Program-made: the position numbers and the translations under genes
Part shown: positions 19,983-29,743 of the stretch, piece after piece
Numbering within the stretch: the stretch's first letter is position 1
Layout: the number at the start of each line of letters is the position of its first letter
NCBI GenBank assembly: GCA_030425425.1
Contig: JAUIAO010000008.1
Span: 62,001-126,000 of the forward strand
Direction of reading: 5' to 3'
DNA from: Bacteroidia bacterium
Lineage (GTDB): Bacteria > Bacteroidota > Bacteroidia > Cytophagales > Cyclobacteriaceae
DNA length: 64,000 bases
Notes under the pieces: generated by a model
The model's database searches: none
What the model saw: the letters and a program-made list of their open reading frames with translations, nothing else
Told to the model about the DNA's origin: nothing

Positions 19983-20888
19983 ATGAAGAGCTATAATCTG
20001 ACACACATTAAAGAACTGGAGGCAGAAGCTATCTATATCCTCAGAGAGGTTTTTGCTCAATTTGAAAATCCTGCCATTCTGTTTTCCGGAGGGAAAGATT
20101 CTATTTGCGTCGCTCATTTAGCAAGAAAAGCATTTTACCCGGCGAAAATACCATTTCCTTTTGTTCATGTTGATACGGGACATAATTTTCCAGAAACAAT
20201 GGAGTTTCGAAACAATTATGTCGAGGAATTAGGTGTCAAATTGATTGTTGGTTCTGTACAAAAATCAATTGATGAAGGTTCTGCTGCTGAAGAGAAAGGG
20301 AAAAATGCCAATAGAAATGCAATTCAAACAGTAACTCTCTTGGATACCATTGAGGAGCATAAATTTGACGCATGTATAGGTGGAGCCCGAAGAGATGAAG
20401 AAAAGGCACGTGCAAAAGAAAGATTCTTCTCACATCGTGATGAGTTTGGTCAGTGGGATCCGAAAAATCAACGACCTGAGCTATGGAATATCTTTAATGG
20501 TAGATGTCACCATGGTGAAAATTTCAGAGTTTTCCCATTGAGTAACTGGACAGAGATGGACGTTTGGCAATATATTCTATCAGAGAACATATCCTTACCT
20601 TCTCTCTATTTTGCGCATGATCGTCAGGTTATAAGAAGAAATAATACATGGTTGCCCGTATCTGAGTTTATCACCATTGCAGAGGATGAAGAGGTTGTAA
20701 CAAAGCGAATCAGGTTTAGAACACTTGGCGACATTACCATAACTGGGGGCGATGAGTCTGATGCTGACACTCTTGAAAAAATCGTAGAAGAAGTGGCCTC
20801 TGCAAGACAGACTGAAAGAGGTAACAGAGACTTCTATGGAGGACAGGAAGAAGCAGGGATATTTTTAATTTTTGAATCAAAGACATAA
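19983..20888 (+). CDS. cysD: Sulfate adenylyltransferase small subunit
   Basis: The 301-residue catalytic subunit of ATP sulfurylase, which makes APS from ATP and sulfate. FSGGKDSICVAHLA is the PP-loop; HVDTGHNFPETMEFR and GGARRDEEKARAKER are CysD signatures, as is the C-terminal RFRTLGDITITGG. Pairs with the GTPase subunit CysN six bases downstream. Confidence 0.97.
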   Translation: MKSYNLTHIKELEAEAIYILREVFAQFENPAILFSGGKDSICVAHLARKAFYPAKIPFPFVHVDTGHNFPETMEFRNNYVEELGVKLIVGSVQKSIDEGSAAEEKGKNANRNAIQTVTLLDTIEEHKFDACIGGARRDEEKARAKERFFSHRDEFGQWDPKNQRPELWNIFNGRCHHGENFRVFPLSNWTEMDVWQYILSENISLPSLYFAHDRQVIRRNNTWLPVSEFITIAEDEEVVTKRIRFRTLGDITITGGDESDADTLEKIVEEVASARQTERGNRDFYGGQEEAGIFLIFESKT

Positions 20889-20894
20889 AGAAAA

Positions 20895-22181
20895 ATGGAT
20901 AAGGACATTCAAAAGCACGACAATACTGGTTACCTAAACATGGAACTTCTCAGATTCACTACCGCTGGTAGCGTGGATGATGGGAAAAGTACATTGATCG
21001 GTAGACTTTTATTTGATTCAAAGTCAATATTCCAGGATCAAATGGACCAAGTGGCTAAGTCTAGTGAAAGAAAAGGCCTAGAGCACACTGATTTAGCCTT
21101 GTTGACAGATGGACTGAAAGATGAGCGCGAGCAGGGAATAACAATCGATGTAGCTTATCGATATTTTGCCACACCTAAGAGAAAATTCATTATTGCTGAC
21201 ACTCCAGGTCATATTCAATACACCCGGAATATGGTAACAGGAGCTTCTACAGCGAATTGCGCCTTGCTTCTGGTTGATGCAAGAAAAGGAGTGATAGAGC
21301 AAACACAAAGACACTCCATTATTGCTTCTCTTTTGAAAATCCCTCATGTTATTGTTTGTGTGAACAAAATGGATTTGGTTGATTATTCTGAAGAGGTTTT
21401 TGAGAAAATTAAGGAGGACTATGAAGCATTTGCTTCTAAGTTGGAAGTTAAAGACGTTCGATTTATTCCGATTTCAGCTTTGAATGGGGATAATGTGGTA
21501 AATAGGAGTGAAAATATGCCTTGGTATGGTGGGTCAACTTTACTTTACACTTTAGAAAGCATTCATATTGGTAGTGACTATAATCATATTGATTGCAGAT
21601 TTCCTGTTCAAACAGTAATTCGCCCTAAGAATGATAAATATCATGACTATAGGGGTTATGCAGGAAGAATTGCTTCCGGTGTTTTTAAGCCAGGAGATGA
21701 AATTACAGTTATGCCTTCTGGATTTACTTCTAAGATAAAATCTATTGATACCTATGACGGTGAAATAGACGAAGCATTTGCACCAATGTCGGTTACGATT
21801 CAATTAGAAGACGAAATAGATATTGGAAGGGGAGATATGATTGTGAGATCTGGTAATAAACCTGAAGCAATTCAGGATATTGAAGTTATGATTTGTTGGT
21901 TAAATGTTAATGGTCCTAAGCCAAGAGCGAAATACATTCTTCGTCATACTACTTCTGAAGTTAAAGCGATGATAAAAGAAATCAGCTACAAACTAGACAT
22001 TAGCACACTACATAGAATTGAAGATGATATTCAGATTTCAGCTAATGATATCTGTAAAATGAAACTTAGAACCACTAAGCCATTACTCGCAGATTCATAT
22101 AGAAAAAATCGAATTACTGGGAGTTTAATATTAGTCGATGAAGCAACGAATGAAACTGTTGCTGCAGGAATGATTGTTTAA
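20895..22181 (+). CDS. cysN: Sulfate adenylyltransferase large subunit (GTPase)
   Basis: The GTPase subunit that drives sulfate activation, 428 residues. G1 loop GSVDDGKST at residues 25-33, then the conserved REQGITIDVAYRYF, DTPGH and NKMD motifs of translation-factor-like GTPases, and the beta-barrel domains. It ends without a CysC domain, consistent with the separate cysC upstream. A strong terminator follows at once, closing the cysC-cysD-cysN transcript. Confidence 0.96.
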   Translation: MDKDIQKHDNTGYLNMELLRFTTAGSVDDGKSTLIGRLLFDSKSIFQDQMDQVAKSSERKGLEHTDLALLTDGLKDEREQGITIDVAYRYFATPKRKFIIADTPGHIQYTRNMVTGASTANCALLLVDARKGVIEQTQRHSIIASLLKIPHVIVCVNKMDLVDYSEEVFEKIKEDYEAFASKLEVKDVRFIPISALNGDNVVNRSENMPWYGGSTLLYTLESIHIGSDYNHIDCRFPVQTVIRPKNDKYHDYRGYAGRIASGVFKPGDEITVMPSGFTSKIKSIDTYDGEIDEAFAPMSVTIQLEDEIDIGRGDMIVRSGNKPEAIQDIEVMICWLNVNGPKPRAKYILRHTTSEVKAMIKEISYKLDISTLHRIEDDIQISANDICKMKLRTTKPLLADSYRKNRITGSLILVDEATNETVAAGMIV

Positions 22182-22206
22182 AAGATTAGAATAAAATAAT
22201 GATATG

Positions 22207-22237
22207 CACACCTCGAATATTTCGAGGTGTGTTTTTT
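22207..22237 (+). terminator. Rho-independent terminator after cysN
   Basis: A perfect 11-base-pair stem (22207-22217 with 22221-22231, loop TAT) is followed by six T residues from 22232. It lies between cysN and cysQ, so cysQ and the genes after it need another promoter or read-through. Confidence 0.9.
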
Positions 22238-22255
22238 AATTCAACGCCACATACA

Positions 22256-23011
22256 ATGAACTACAACGAATTATTAGATGTAGCCAAAGAAGCATCCCAA
22301 AAAGCTAGTGATGCGATCATCAGGATATACGAGACTGGTGATTTTTCTATTGAAGCCAAAGCAGATGATTCACCTCTTACAAAAGCAGACAAGGCCTCCC
22401 ATAATGAAATAGTTGCACTATTGGAGGGCACAGGGCTTCCAATACTGAGTGAGGAAGGAAGCAAGATTCCTTTTGATGAGCGAAAAGATTGGGAATACTT
22501 CTGGATGATTGATCCACTTGATGGGACAAAGGAGTTTATCAAGAAAAATGGAGAGTTCACTGTAAATATCGCACTTATTCATAAAACAAAAGTTGTGCTC
22601 GGTGTTGTTTATACTCCGGTTTTGAAAGAGATGTTTTGGGCTATAGATGGTCAAGGAGCCTACAAAGATGGAAATAAAATATCTGTAAACTCTTTTAGTA
22701 CAGAAGATGAAAACCTCAAAGTAGTAGCTTCTCGGTCTCATTTAAATGATGACACTCAAGCATTTTTAGATAATCTGAACAACCCCGAAATTGTATCAAA
22801 AGGGAGCTCTCTTAAGTTACTGATGGTAGGTGAGGGGCAAGCTGACTTGTACCCTAGATATGCTCCAACGATGGAATGGGATACTGCGGCCGCTCAGATT
22901 ATTGTAGAGGAGGCTGGTGGCACTGTTAAGATAAAAGATACCAACGACCCTGTACAGTATAACAAAGAGGATTTGCTTAATCCGTATTTTCTGGTGGCAG
23001 GGAAGCATTGA
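22256..23011 (+). CDS. cysQ: 3'(2'),5'-bisphosphate nucleotidase CysQ
   Basis: Removes the 3'-phosphate from PAP, the by-product of PAPS-dependent sulfotransfer. The 251-residue product starts at ATG 22256 (MNYNELLDVAKEAS); an earlier in-frame ATG at 22199 would run through the terminator stem and is rejected. The inositol-monophosphatase fold motifs are present: LSEEGS, IDPLDGTKEFI and EWDTAAAQIIVEEAGG. With cysCDN and the sulfotransferase at 40098 it completes a PAPS use-and-recycle cycle. Confidence 0.95.
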   Translation: MNYNELLDVAKEASQKASDAIIRIYETGDFSIEAKADDSPLTKADKASHNEIVALLEGTGLPILSEEGSKIPFDERKDWEYFWMIDPLDGTKEFIKKNGEFTVNIALIHKTKVVLGVVYTPVLKEMFWAIDGQGAYKDGNKISVNSFSTEDENLKVVASRSHLNDDTQAFLDNLNNPEIVSKGSSLKLLMVGEGQADLYPRYAPTMEWDTAAAQIIVEEAGGTVKIKDTNDPVQYNKEDLLNPYFLVAGKH

Positions 23012-23045
23012 TTTTTACTCCAATTGTGATTCGATTCAACTACGA

Positions 23046-23597
23046 TTGAAAAAAGCACGTCAAATAATAGATCAGCATCTTCAAACAGTCAATGCAATAT
23101 CGGATGAGATATTAGTTATACTTGAAAATGTTGCAGATCTGATTAAGCGGGCACATCAACTTGGAAACAAAGTGATTCTTTTTGGTAACGGAGGTAGTGC
23201 GGCGGATGCTCAGCATATTGCCGCAGAGTTCGTAGTGAAGTTTCAGAAAGAAAGAAAGTCACTCCCCGCCATTGCCCTGACAACAGATACTTCGATCCTT
23301 ACAGCCATTGGAAACAATTTGGGGTTTGAATACATATTTTCGCGTCAACTGGAGTCTATTGCCAAAAATGGAGACGTGGTTATAGGTATTTCAACCAGCG
23401 GGGAAAGTCAAAATATACTTTATGGTATAAGAACCGCAAATGGATTGGGTTGTAAGACGGTAGGCTTTTCTGGTGGTGGTGAAAATAGTCTTTCTAAAGC
23501 TGTTGATATTAATCTTTTGGTACCTAGTACTGTGACTGCTAGAATTCAAGAAGTACATATTTTATACGGTCATATTTTATGTGATTTGGTAGAATAA
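23046..23597 (+). CDS. gmhA: Sedoheptulose-7-phosphate isomerase (phosphoheptose isomerase)
   Basis: A 183-residue SIS-domain protein that makes heptose-7-phosphate for heptose-containing surface sugars. The signature GNGGSAADAQHIAAEFV and the C-terminal EVHILYGHILCD are those of GmhA. The frame has no ATG near its start; TTG at 23046 is the best start, since it gives the family's usual N-terminus. No other heptose gene (hldE, gmhB, hldD) is in the window, so its substrate flow is not explained locally. Confidence 0.88.
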   Translation: MKKARQIIDQHLQTVNAISDEILVILENVADLIKRAHQLGNKVILFGNGGSAADAQHIAAEFVVKFQKERKSLPAIALTTDTSILTAIGNNLGFEYIFSRQLESIAKNGDVVIGISTSGESQNILYGIRTANGLGCKTVGFSGGGENSLSKAVDINLLVPSTVTARIQEVHILYGHILCDLVE

Positions 23598-23677
23598 CGT
23601 TTTTTAATTTTGGATGGCCAATATGAATGGTTGTATTTGTTAAATGGATCAATTAACAGAATTTGTTGTGTTTATCT

Positions 23678-23685
23678 TAACTTCG
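23678..23685 (+). promoter_or_regulatory. Candidate -7 box (TAACTTCG)
   Basis: One mismatch to the Bacteroidota TAnnTTTG consensus, followed by CGGC, 24 bases ahead of the export gene start. No clear -33 TTG. A promoter is expected near here. Confidence 0.3.
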
Positions 23686-23709
23686 CGGCAAATCAAAATC
23701 TTCAAATAA

Positions 23710-26136
23710 ATGAATTTATTTAAATTCCTGATGGTAACTCTAGTAATGTTAAATGTAACCCAATTTACTGTTGGGCAGGCATTAGATATTGATGTCAATC
23801 AGTTGAGTGATGAACAGATCAGGACTTTAGCTGAAAAGGCCAAGGAAAGTGGCTACTCCGAAGATCAGCTTTCCCAATTGGCGCAATCTCGTGGATTGTC
23901 CACATCCCAGATTGCAACATTGCAATCAAGAATTGAGAATTTAGAGCAAAATTCTGTCTCTTCACAAAGAACGCTGGTAGATTCAAATAAGAGATTGAGG
24001 CAAACAAGCAACGTAGACCCTTTTGATTATTTGTCAGTAGGTGCAGCGAGTGCTGATAAGTTGGGAACATTGCCCATTTTCGGAACTACATTTTTTAATA
24101 ATCCCAATCTCACTTTTACACCAAGTGTTAATGTACCGACACCTGCTACTTATCAATTGGGGCCAGGAGATGAGATTATTATAGATGTTTGGGGTGCATC
24201 AGAAAAATCCTACAGATTACAAGTTTCTCCCGAAGGGTCATTGATGATTCCTGGTGTGGGTCCTGTATATGTCAACGGATTGATGTTCGAAAAAGCAGAT
24301 AATAAGATCACACAATACTTAAAAAGAATTTACAGTTCACTAGGCGATAATACATTTTCTCAGATTAGCTTGGGCCAAACAAGGTCAATAAGTGTGAATG
24401 TAATTGGGGAGGTTACACGGCCGGGTACCTATTTGGTGTCGTCTTTTTCTACGGCATTCAATGCTCTCTATTTGTCAGGTGGACCCTCTTTGAATGGTAC
24501 TTTGAGAGCTATTGAAGTTTTTAGAGATGGCAGAAAAATAGCCACATTGGATACTTACAATTTTCTCGTATTCGGAGAGGGGCAAAACATTCAGTTACAT
24601 GATCAGGATGTAATACTTGTAAAACCATACCTGAGTAGAGTTTCAATCATAGGTGAGGTGAAAAGGCCTGCAGTTTATGAATTGAAAGAGGGTGAGACCC
24701 TTAATCAGCTTCTGCTTTATGCCGGAGGGTTTACTAGTTTGGCATTCAGAGAGAGGGTAACTTTTCAGCGTAATCTCAGCAATCAAAAGACAGTTTTAAC
24801 AGTCAACAAGAAAGACTTTGGTTCTACTCTTATGCAGTCTGGTGATCGTGTGAATGTTAATCAAATACAAAATCTATTTGTTAATAGAGTAACTATTAAT
24901 GGTGCCGTAAAGCAACCTGGAGATTATGAGCTAACAGAAGGCATGATGTTGAGTGAGTTGATTTATAAGACAGAAGGCTTCACTCCTGATGTTTTCCTGA
25001 ATAGGGCGACAATACTCCGCAAAAACGAAGATTATACACTCACAACAATTCCATTTTCACCTAAATCAGTGATATCTGGTGAATTTGACTTGAAACTGAA
25101 TTCTGAAGATGTCATTAAAATCAACACCATTTTTGACATGAGAGAAGGCCAGAATGTAACGATAAATGGTGAAGTTCAAAGTCCGGGCAGTTTTGCATAT
25201 ACGGAGAATATGACCATCAAGGACTTAATTTTTCTTGCGGATGGATTCAAGGTATCTGCTGCAAAATCATTTATCGAGGTGGCAAGAAGGTTTGATGGTG
25301 AACAAGAGGTAGAAAGTAAAAAGCTGTCGCAATTATTTACCTTTCAGGTGAATGAAGACTTAAGCTTGGAGGAAGAGGATGCCGCTTTCGTATTACAGCC
25401 TTACGACTTAGTGATGATTAGAAAATCCCCGTCTTATCAGTCACAAAGAATAGTTGAAATAGAGGGCGAGGTATTATTTCCGGGAAAATACGTAATTAGC
25501 AATAAAGGGGAGCGTATTTCTGATTTAATCGAACATGCAGGTGGCTTGACAAGTGAAGCATACGCTGAAGGAGCCACATTGATCCGAGAGTCTGAGTATA
25601 ATGGCAGTCAATATGACGCTGCACAAAAAAGAACAAGAATTCAAAACCTTGCTGATCGAGATAGTTTGTCAAATGAAACCACATATAAAATTAGTAGTCA
25701 AGAATCTATAGCGATTGAATTAGATAAGGTCTTGGCTAAAAAGGGTGGACCTGAGATCAACCTCAGGTTAATGGAGGGTGACATTCTTTCAATACCAAAG
25801 AAAATGGAAACAATTCGTGTGAGGGGTGAAGTAAACTCTTTTAGTGTTTTGCCATTTAATACACGTATGGGCTTAAGAGATGCGGTGACGCAATGTGGTG
25901 GGTTTACAAAAAATGCAAAGCGATCAAAAATATTTGTAGTATATGCTAATGGTGCGGCGATGAAAACAAGGAACATTTTAGGGATTAAAATATATCCAGA
26001 TTTGAAACCAGGATCTGAAATTATTGTTCCTCAGAAACCACCAAAGAAACCAGTCAATGGACAAAGAATCATTAGCGCATCCAGTAGCTTGGCATCTTTA
26101 GCACTTGTAATTAACTATTTGGTACGATCATTATAA
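23710..26136 (+). CDS. Wza-like polysaccharide export protein with multiple SLBB domains
   Basis: An 808-residue outer-membrane/periplasmic export protein. Residues 1-22 are a signal peptide ending VGQ; no lipobox Cys is visible, unlike E. coli Wza. Residues 30-80 form a helical segment (LSDEQIRTLAEKAKESG). The poly-export domain (YQLGPGDEIIIDVWGA) starts near residue 150 and is followed by about six SLBB repeats, each with V-x-GEV-x-PG or INGAVKQPGDYEL-type text. This is much longer than Wza and typical of Bacteroidota. It precedes the Wzz-like partner by eight bases. Confidence 0.93.
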   Translation: MNLFKFLMVTLVMLNVTQFTVGQALDIDVNQLSDEQIRTLAEKAKESGYSEDQLSQLAQSRGLSTSQIATLQSRIENLEQNSVSSQRTLVDSNKRLRQTSNVDPFDYLSVGAASADKLGTLPIFGTTFFNNPNLTFTPSVNVPTPATYQLGPGDEIIIDVWGASEKSYRLQVSPEGSLMIPGVGPVYVNGLMFEKADNKITQYLKRIYSSLGDNTFSQISLGQTRSISVNVIGEVTRPGTYLVSSFSTAFNALYLSGGPSLNGTLRAIEVFRDGRKIATLDTYNFLVFGEGQNIQLHDQDVILVKPYLSRVSIIGEVKRPAVYELKEGETLNQLLLYAGGFTSLAFRERVTFQRNLSNQKTVLTVNKKDFGSTLMQSGDRVNVNQIQNLFVNRVTINGAVKQPGDYELTEGMMLSELIYKTEGFTPDVFLNRATILRKNEDYTLTTIPFSPKSVISGEFDLKLNSEDVIKINTIFDMREGQNVTINGEVQSPGSFAYTENMTIKDLIFLADGFKVSAAKSFIEVARRFDGEQEVESKKLSQLFTFQVNEDLSLEEEDAAFVLQPYDLVMIRKSPSYQSQRIVEIEGEVLFPGKYVISNKGERISDLIEHAGGLTSEAYAEGATLIRESEYNGSQYDAAQKRTRIQNLADRDSLSNETTYKISSQESIAIELDKVLAKKGGPEINLRLMEGDILSIPKKMETIRVRGEVNSFSVLPFNTRMGLRDAVTQCGGFTKNAKRSKIFVVYANGAAMKTRNILGIKIYPDLKPGSEIIVPQKPPKKPVNGQRIISASSSLASLALVINYLVRSL

Positions 26137-26144
26137 AATCTGGA

Positions 26145-27239
26145 ATGGAAGGACAAAAAAAGAAGTCTGATGAATTGGATTTAGTAGAATTGTTAGGTCT
26201 GATTTGGGAGAAAAAGTTATTTATTCTCAAGATCGCATCTATAGTGTTTGTGGTTGGAATAGTTATAACCTTTACCACTCCGAAAGAATATGAAGCTTCC
26301 TCAACTCTAATTTCGGAAGCGGAAGGAAGTAATTCTGGTTTTTTAGGAGGAATTGCTGCTTCTTTGGCTGGTATTAATTTAGGAGGTAATGCGGCGGCAG
26401 CTACAATCAGCCCTGGTCTTTACCGATCAGTAGCAAAAAGTACTCCCTTTATTATGGATTTAATGAATCAGGAGTTTTATTATTCTGATGAAGACAAAAA
26501 AGTGAGTGTTTACGAACTGTACACCGAATATAAAAAGTCCAGCTTAATTGGAACGATCATTTCGGCTCCATTCAAATTATTAGGATATCTTAAGGAAAAA
26601 CCATCAGATGACCACAACGAGAAACTAGAGAAGCCTGGTTTAGTAAAAATGACAATTGATCAAGAGCGTGTAGCAAAAGCCTTATTGGAAGATATTTTGG
26701 TAACATTTGATTGGGAACTTAAGGTAGTGACAATAGAAGTGGAAATGCAAGACCCTTTGATCGCAGCTGAAGTAGCTGAATACACCAGGAAATATATCAC
26801 GGATTATGTAATAGAATATTCAAGGGCAAAGAATAAGGAACAACTAGATTTTATCACCGAGCAATATGAAATTCGTAAAAAAGAATTTGAAGCGATACAG
26901 TTGGAGTTGGCGACATTCAGGGATAAAAACAAGTATGTAACCACTGCTACAGCCAGAACACAAGAGGAAAAACTTCAATCGGAGTATAATCTGGCGTTTG
27001 GTTTGTATAGTCAGCTTGCGCAGCAAAAGGAGGCTATAATTTTGAAAATGAATGAAGAAACAGCAGTATTCTCAACATTGCAACCTGTAGTCGTTCCAAA
27101 CAAACATAGCAGCCCTCAGACGTTAATCATGCTTATCCTTTTTATGTTCTTGAGTGTTTTTATTCCAGTGGCTATGGTTATTGGGAAAGTGTTGATAAAA
27201 GGGTTCAATTCTGGCAGGACAGAACTTGAAAATGAATGA
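26145..27239 (+). CDS. Wzz-type polysaccharide chain-length / co-polymerase protein
   Basis: A 364-residue inner-membrane protein with membrane segments near residues 30-50 and 325-350 flanking a periplasmic coiled-coil region (about residues 225-300). PKEYEASSTLISE after the first segment and PVVVPNKHSSPQTLI before the second are PCP signatures. No tyrosine-kinase domain is fused and none is found nearby. It should work with the Wza-like protein upstream in polysaccharide export. Confidence 0.9.
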   Translation: MEGQKKKSDELDLVELLGLIWEKKLFILKIASIVFVVGIVITFTTPKEYEASSTLISEAEGSNSGFLGGIAASLAGINLGGNAAAATISPGLYRSVAKSTPFIMDLMNQEFYYSDEDKKVSVYELYTEYKKSSLIGTIISAPFKLLGYLKEKPSDDHNEKLEKPGLVKMTIDQERVAKALLEDILVTFDWELKVVTIEVEMQDPLIAAEVAEYTRKYITDYVIEYSRAKNKEQLDFITEQYEIRKKEFEAIQLELATFRDKNKYVTTATARTQEEKLQSEYNLAFGLYSQLAQQKEAIILKMNEETAVFSTLQPVVVPNKHSSPQTLIMLILFMFLSVFIPVAMVIGKVLIKGFNSGRTELENE

Positions 27240-27333
27240 TTCATGTTTTATGACTATTATTTCAATTAACCCAAAATAGCATTTCAGACATACCTGAATT
27301 TAGAGTTCATCACATTGTGAAGAGTCATTTACT

Positions 27334-28638
27334 ATGCTGATCAAACAATTAAAAGGTGCGGTTTTTAATAATGCGGTATGGTTGTTACTGGACAAGGCTT
27401 TGCGTATTATTCTGAAATTTACCACCTCCATAATTGTTGCCAACTATGTTGGTGTTGACTTTTATGGTGAGTTAAACTATGTTATTTCGGTTAATCTGTT
27501 AGTTTTCAGCTTGGCTAGTTTCGGACTGAGTGGAATTGTCGTAAGAGAGTTTATTAAATCCAGATATTCTAAACAGGAGATATTATCAAACTCATTATCT
27601 CTGAGGATTTTTGGTTCCATCCTCAGTCTAATTGTTTTGTTTATTGTCACACGGTTCTTTCATGCTTTTGAAGTTAGCACAGCACATCTTTTATTAATAT
27701 TTGCTTTAGGTTATGCTTTTACCAGTTTCGATATCCTCGATTTTTGGTTTCAATCTAAGCTAAACTCTAAGCCAGCGACAATAGTTAGAATGGGAAGTTT
27801 TGTTTTAATCTCATTGTCTCAAATTATTGCGGTTTACTTGGAGACAAAATTCACCACTTTTGTGGCTATTATGTCTTCAGAATATTTTTTGGTTGCTCTT
27901 ATTTATATTCTATTAGTTGCTGGCTCTAGCGATTTACGTATCTCACTAAAGGTGAATCTCGAAATAATTCAATACCTACTTAAGCAGTCATGGCCTTTGA
28001 TTATATCTGGCATAGGGGCAATCATATACCTTAAAATTGATGTGATTATGCTCAAGGAGATGATGGGTACTGAACCTGTTGGAGTGTATGCTGTGGCGGT
28101 TCAATTTTCTGAATTATGGTACTTTATACCCGTGGCGCTTGGAAGTTCTTTTTTTCCTAAGATGGTAGAAGTAAGCGGAACCGATGCTTTTGAAAAAAAA
28201 ACACAGGGGTACATTGCCATCATGATCTTGATTTCACTAATTATCGCAATCGGTGTTAGCCTATTAGGGCCCTATGTCATTCAACAGTTTTATCTTCCTT
28301 CCTATTGGCAAGCTGGAAGTGTTTTGTTGATTCATATATGGGCAAGTATATTCATTTTTATTAGACAGGTTTTTAGCAAATGGTTGATTGCGTGCGATTT
28401 GACAAAATATAGCTTGCACTCGCAGTTATTTGGTGCTTTGGTAAATGTAGTGTTGAACTTAATCTTCATTAAGTCATTAGGTTTGTATGGTGCTGCTATG
28501 GCTACACTTGTTTCGTATGCATCTTCATCTGTTTTTATTCTTTTTCTTACTAAAGACTTAAGACCTTTCGCCTACTTGATATTTAAAGCAATTTCTTCTC
28601 CTGTTGTTTCAATTAAATATGCCATACACAATGATTAA
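27334..28638 (+). CDS. Polysaccharide flippase, MOP superfamily (first copy)
   Basis: A 434-residue membrane protein with about twelve segments, typical Wzx size and start (FNNAVWLLLDKALRIILKFTT). It probably moves a lipid-linked oligosaccharide across the inner membrane. A second, dissimilar flippase lies at 40821. The gene's 3' end overlaps the nitroreductase-like gene by eight bases. Substrate unknown. Confidence 0.88.
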   Translation: MLIKQLKGAVFNNAVWLLLDKALRIILKFTTSIIVANYVGVDFYGELNYVISVNLLVFSLASFGLSGIVVREFIKSRYSKQEILSNSLSLRIFGSILSLIVLFIVTRFFHAFEVSTAHLLLIFALGYAFTSFDILDFWFQSKLNSKPATIVRMGSFVLISLSQIIAVYLETKFTTFVAIMSSEYFLVALIYILLVAGSSDLRISLKVNLEIIQYLLKQSWPLIISGIGAIIYLKIDVIMLKEMMGTEPVGVYAVAVQFSELWYFIPVALGSSFFPKMVEVSGTDAFEKKTQGYIAIMILISLIIAIGVSLLGPYVIQQFYLPSYWQAGSVLLIHIWASIFIFIRQVFSKWLIACDLTKYSLHSQLFGALVNVVLNLIFIKSLGLYGAAMATLVSYASSSVFILFLTKDLRPFAYLIFKAISSPVVSIKYAIHND

Positions 28639-29743
28639 AAAAATAATTAAGGCCGTGATTCCTTCTAGTTGGACAGAGGCCATTCAGAGGTTTAAATACA
28701 GTAAAGCATACAGGAACTATGTAGCCCGGGTAGAAAAAATGAAGTTACCTGTGTATTGGTTAATGTCAAGAAACAGGGTGTTGGCTTCAATTTTCTATTT
28801 AGTTTTCTCAAGAGAATTCGGTAGAGAATCAAAATCAGTACTTGCAGGTAGGCTACAATATTACAACAGAGTGCACTCTAAAAATTCAAAGGGGAATATC
28901 TTTCAGCTGAAGCGTAATATACACCGAATTGAAAAGGGCTTAATTATGCGTCCGAGAAGAGATGTTTTTGCTTTAGAGTACATTCATGGAACTGTAGATA
29001 ATTTTCGAAGATTATATCAAATCAATCAAAAACACGAAATTGTACAATGGGCAAGGGATGTGCTATTTCGCTACTTTGAGGTGATCAAGAAAACTGATGA
29101 TTTGAAAAAACTTGAGCAAGAGTACTTAGCAATTATCACTCCTTCTGATGAATCTTCGAGATCACCTTTTGCAAGGAACTCAAGACCTGATTCTGGTATT
29201 ACCTATGAGCAAATGTATACTATGGCCAGAAGAAGAAGATCCGTGAGATGGTACGAACCTAAAGCGGTACCTAATGAGCTCATTGATAAAGCTATGGCAG
29301 TGGCAAACGAAGCACCATCTGCCTGCAATAGGCAGCCATTTCGCTACGAAGTGTTTACGGAATATGACCTGGTGCAAAAAATTATAAATATTCCAATGGG
29401 TACTCCTGGATTCGGTAAAAATATACATAATGTAGCAGTTGTCATTGGCGATTACAGCGCATATTATAGCGAACGAGATAGGCATGTGATATATATTGAC
29501 GCTAGCTTAAGTGCGATGAGTTTTGTTTTTGCTCTAGAGACTTTGGGGTTGTCTAGTGTATGTATTAACTGGCCGGATGTCGAAAAACTAGAAAGAATGA
29601 TGGACAAAGCACTTAACTTGGCTCCATATGAAAGACCTGTAATGTTGATTGCTTTTGGATATGAAGATAATGTGGGAATGGTGCCATATTCCCAAAAGAA
29701 ACCTTTGTCTAATTTAAGGAAAATCAATAATCATGAATATTGA
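28631..29743 (+). CDS. Nitroreductase-like FMN protein of a polysaccharide locus
   Basis: A 370-residue protein from ATG 28631, which overlaps the flippase stop; a TTG start nine codons earlier is less likely. The N-terminal 190 residues are of unknown type; the C-terminal part has RRRSVRWYEPKAVP, EAPSACNRQPFRYEV and TLGLSSVCINWPD, the FMN-binding motifs of the nitroreductase fold. Its 3' end overlaps the pyruvyl transferase gene by eleven bases, suggesting a joint role. The redox reaction is unknown. Confidence 0.8.
   Translation: MIKKIIKAVIPSSWTEAIQRFKYSKAYRNYVARVEKMKLPVYWLMSRNRVLASIFYLVFSREFGRESKSVLAGRLQYYNRVHSKNSKGNIFQLKRNIHRIEKGLIMRPRRDVFALEYIHGTVDNFRRLYQINQKHEIVQWARDVLFRYFEVIKKTDDLKKLEQEYLAIITPSDESSRSPFARNSRPDSGITYEQMYTMARRRRSVRWYEPKAVPNELIDKAMAVANEAPSACNRQPFRYEVFTEYDLVQKIINIPMGTPGFGKNIHNVAVVIGDYSAYYSERDRHVIYIDASLSAMSFVFALETLGLSSVCINWPDVEKLERMMDKALNLAPYERPVMLIAFGYEDNVGMVPYSQKKPLSNLRKINNHEY

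Noticed and set aside
22199-22255. Longer cysQ start
   Set aside because: The extra codons are the terminator stem and T-run; the family's N-terminus starts at 22256.
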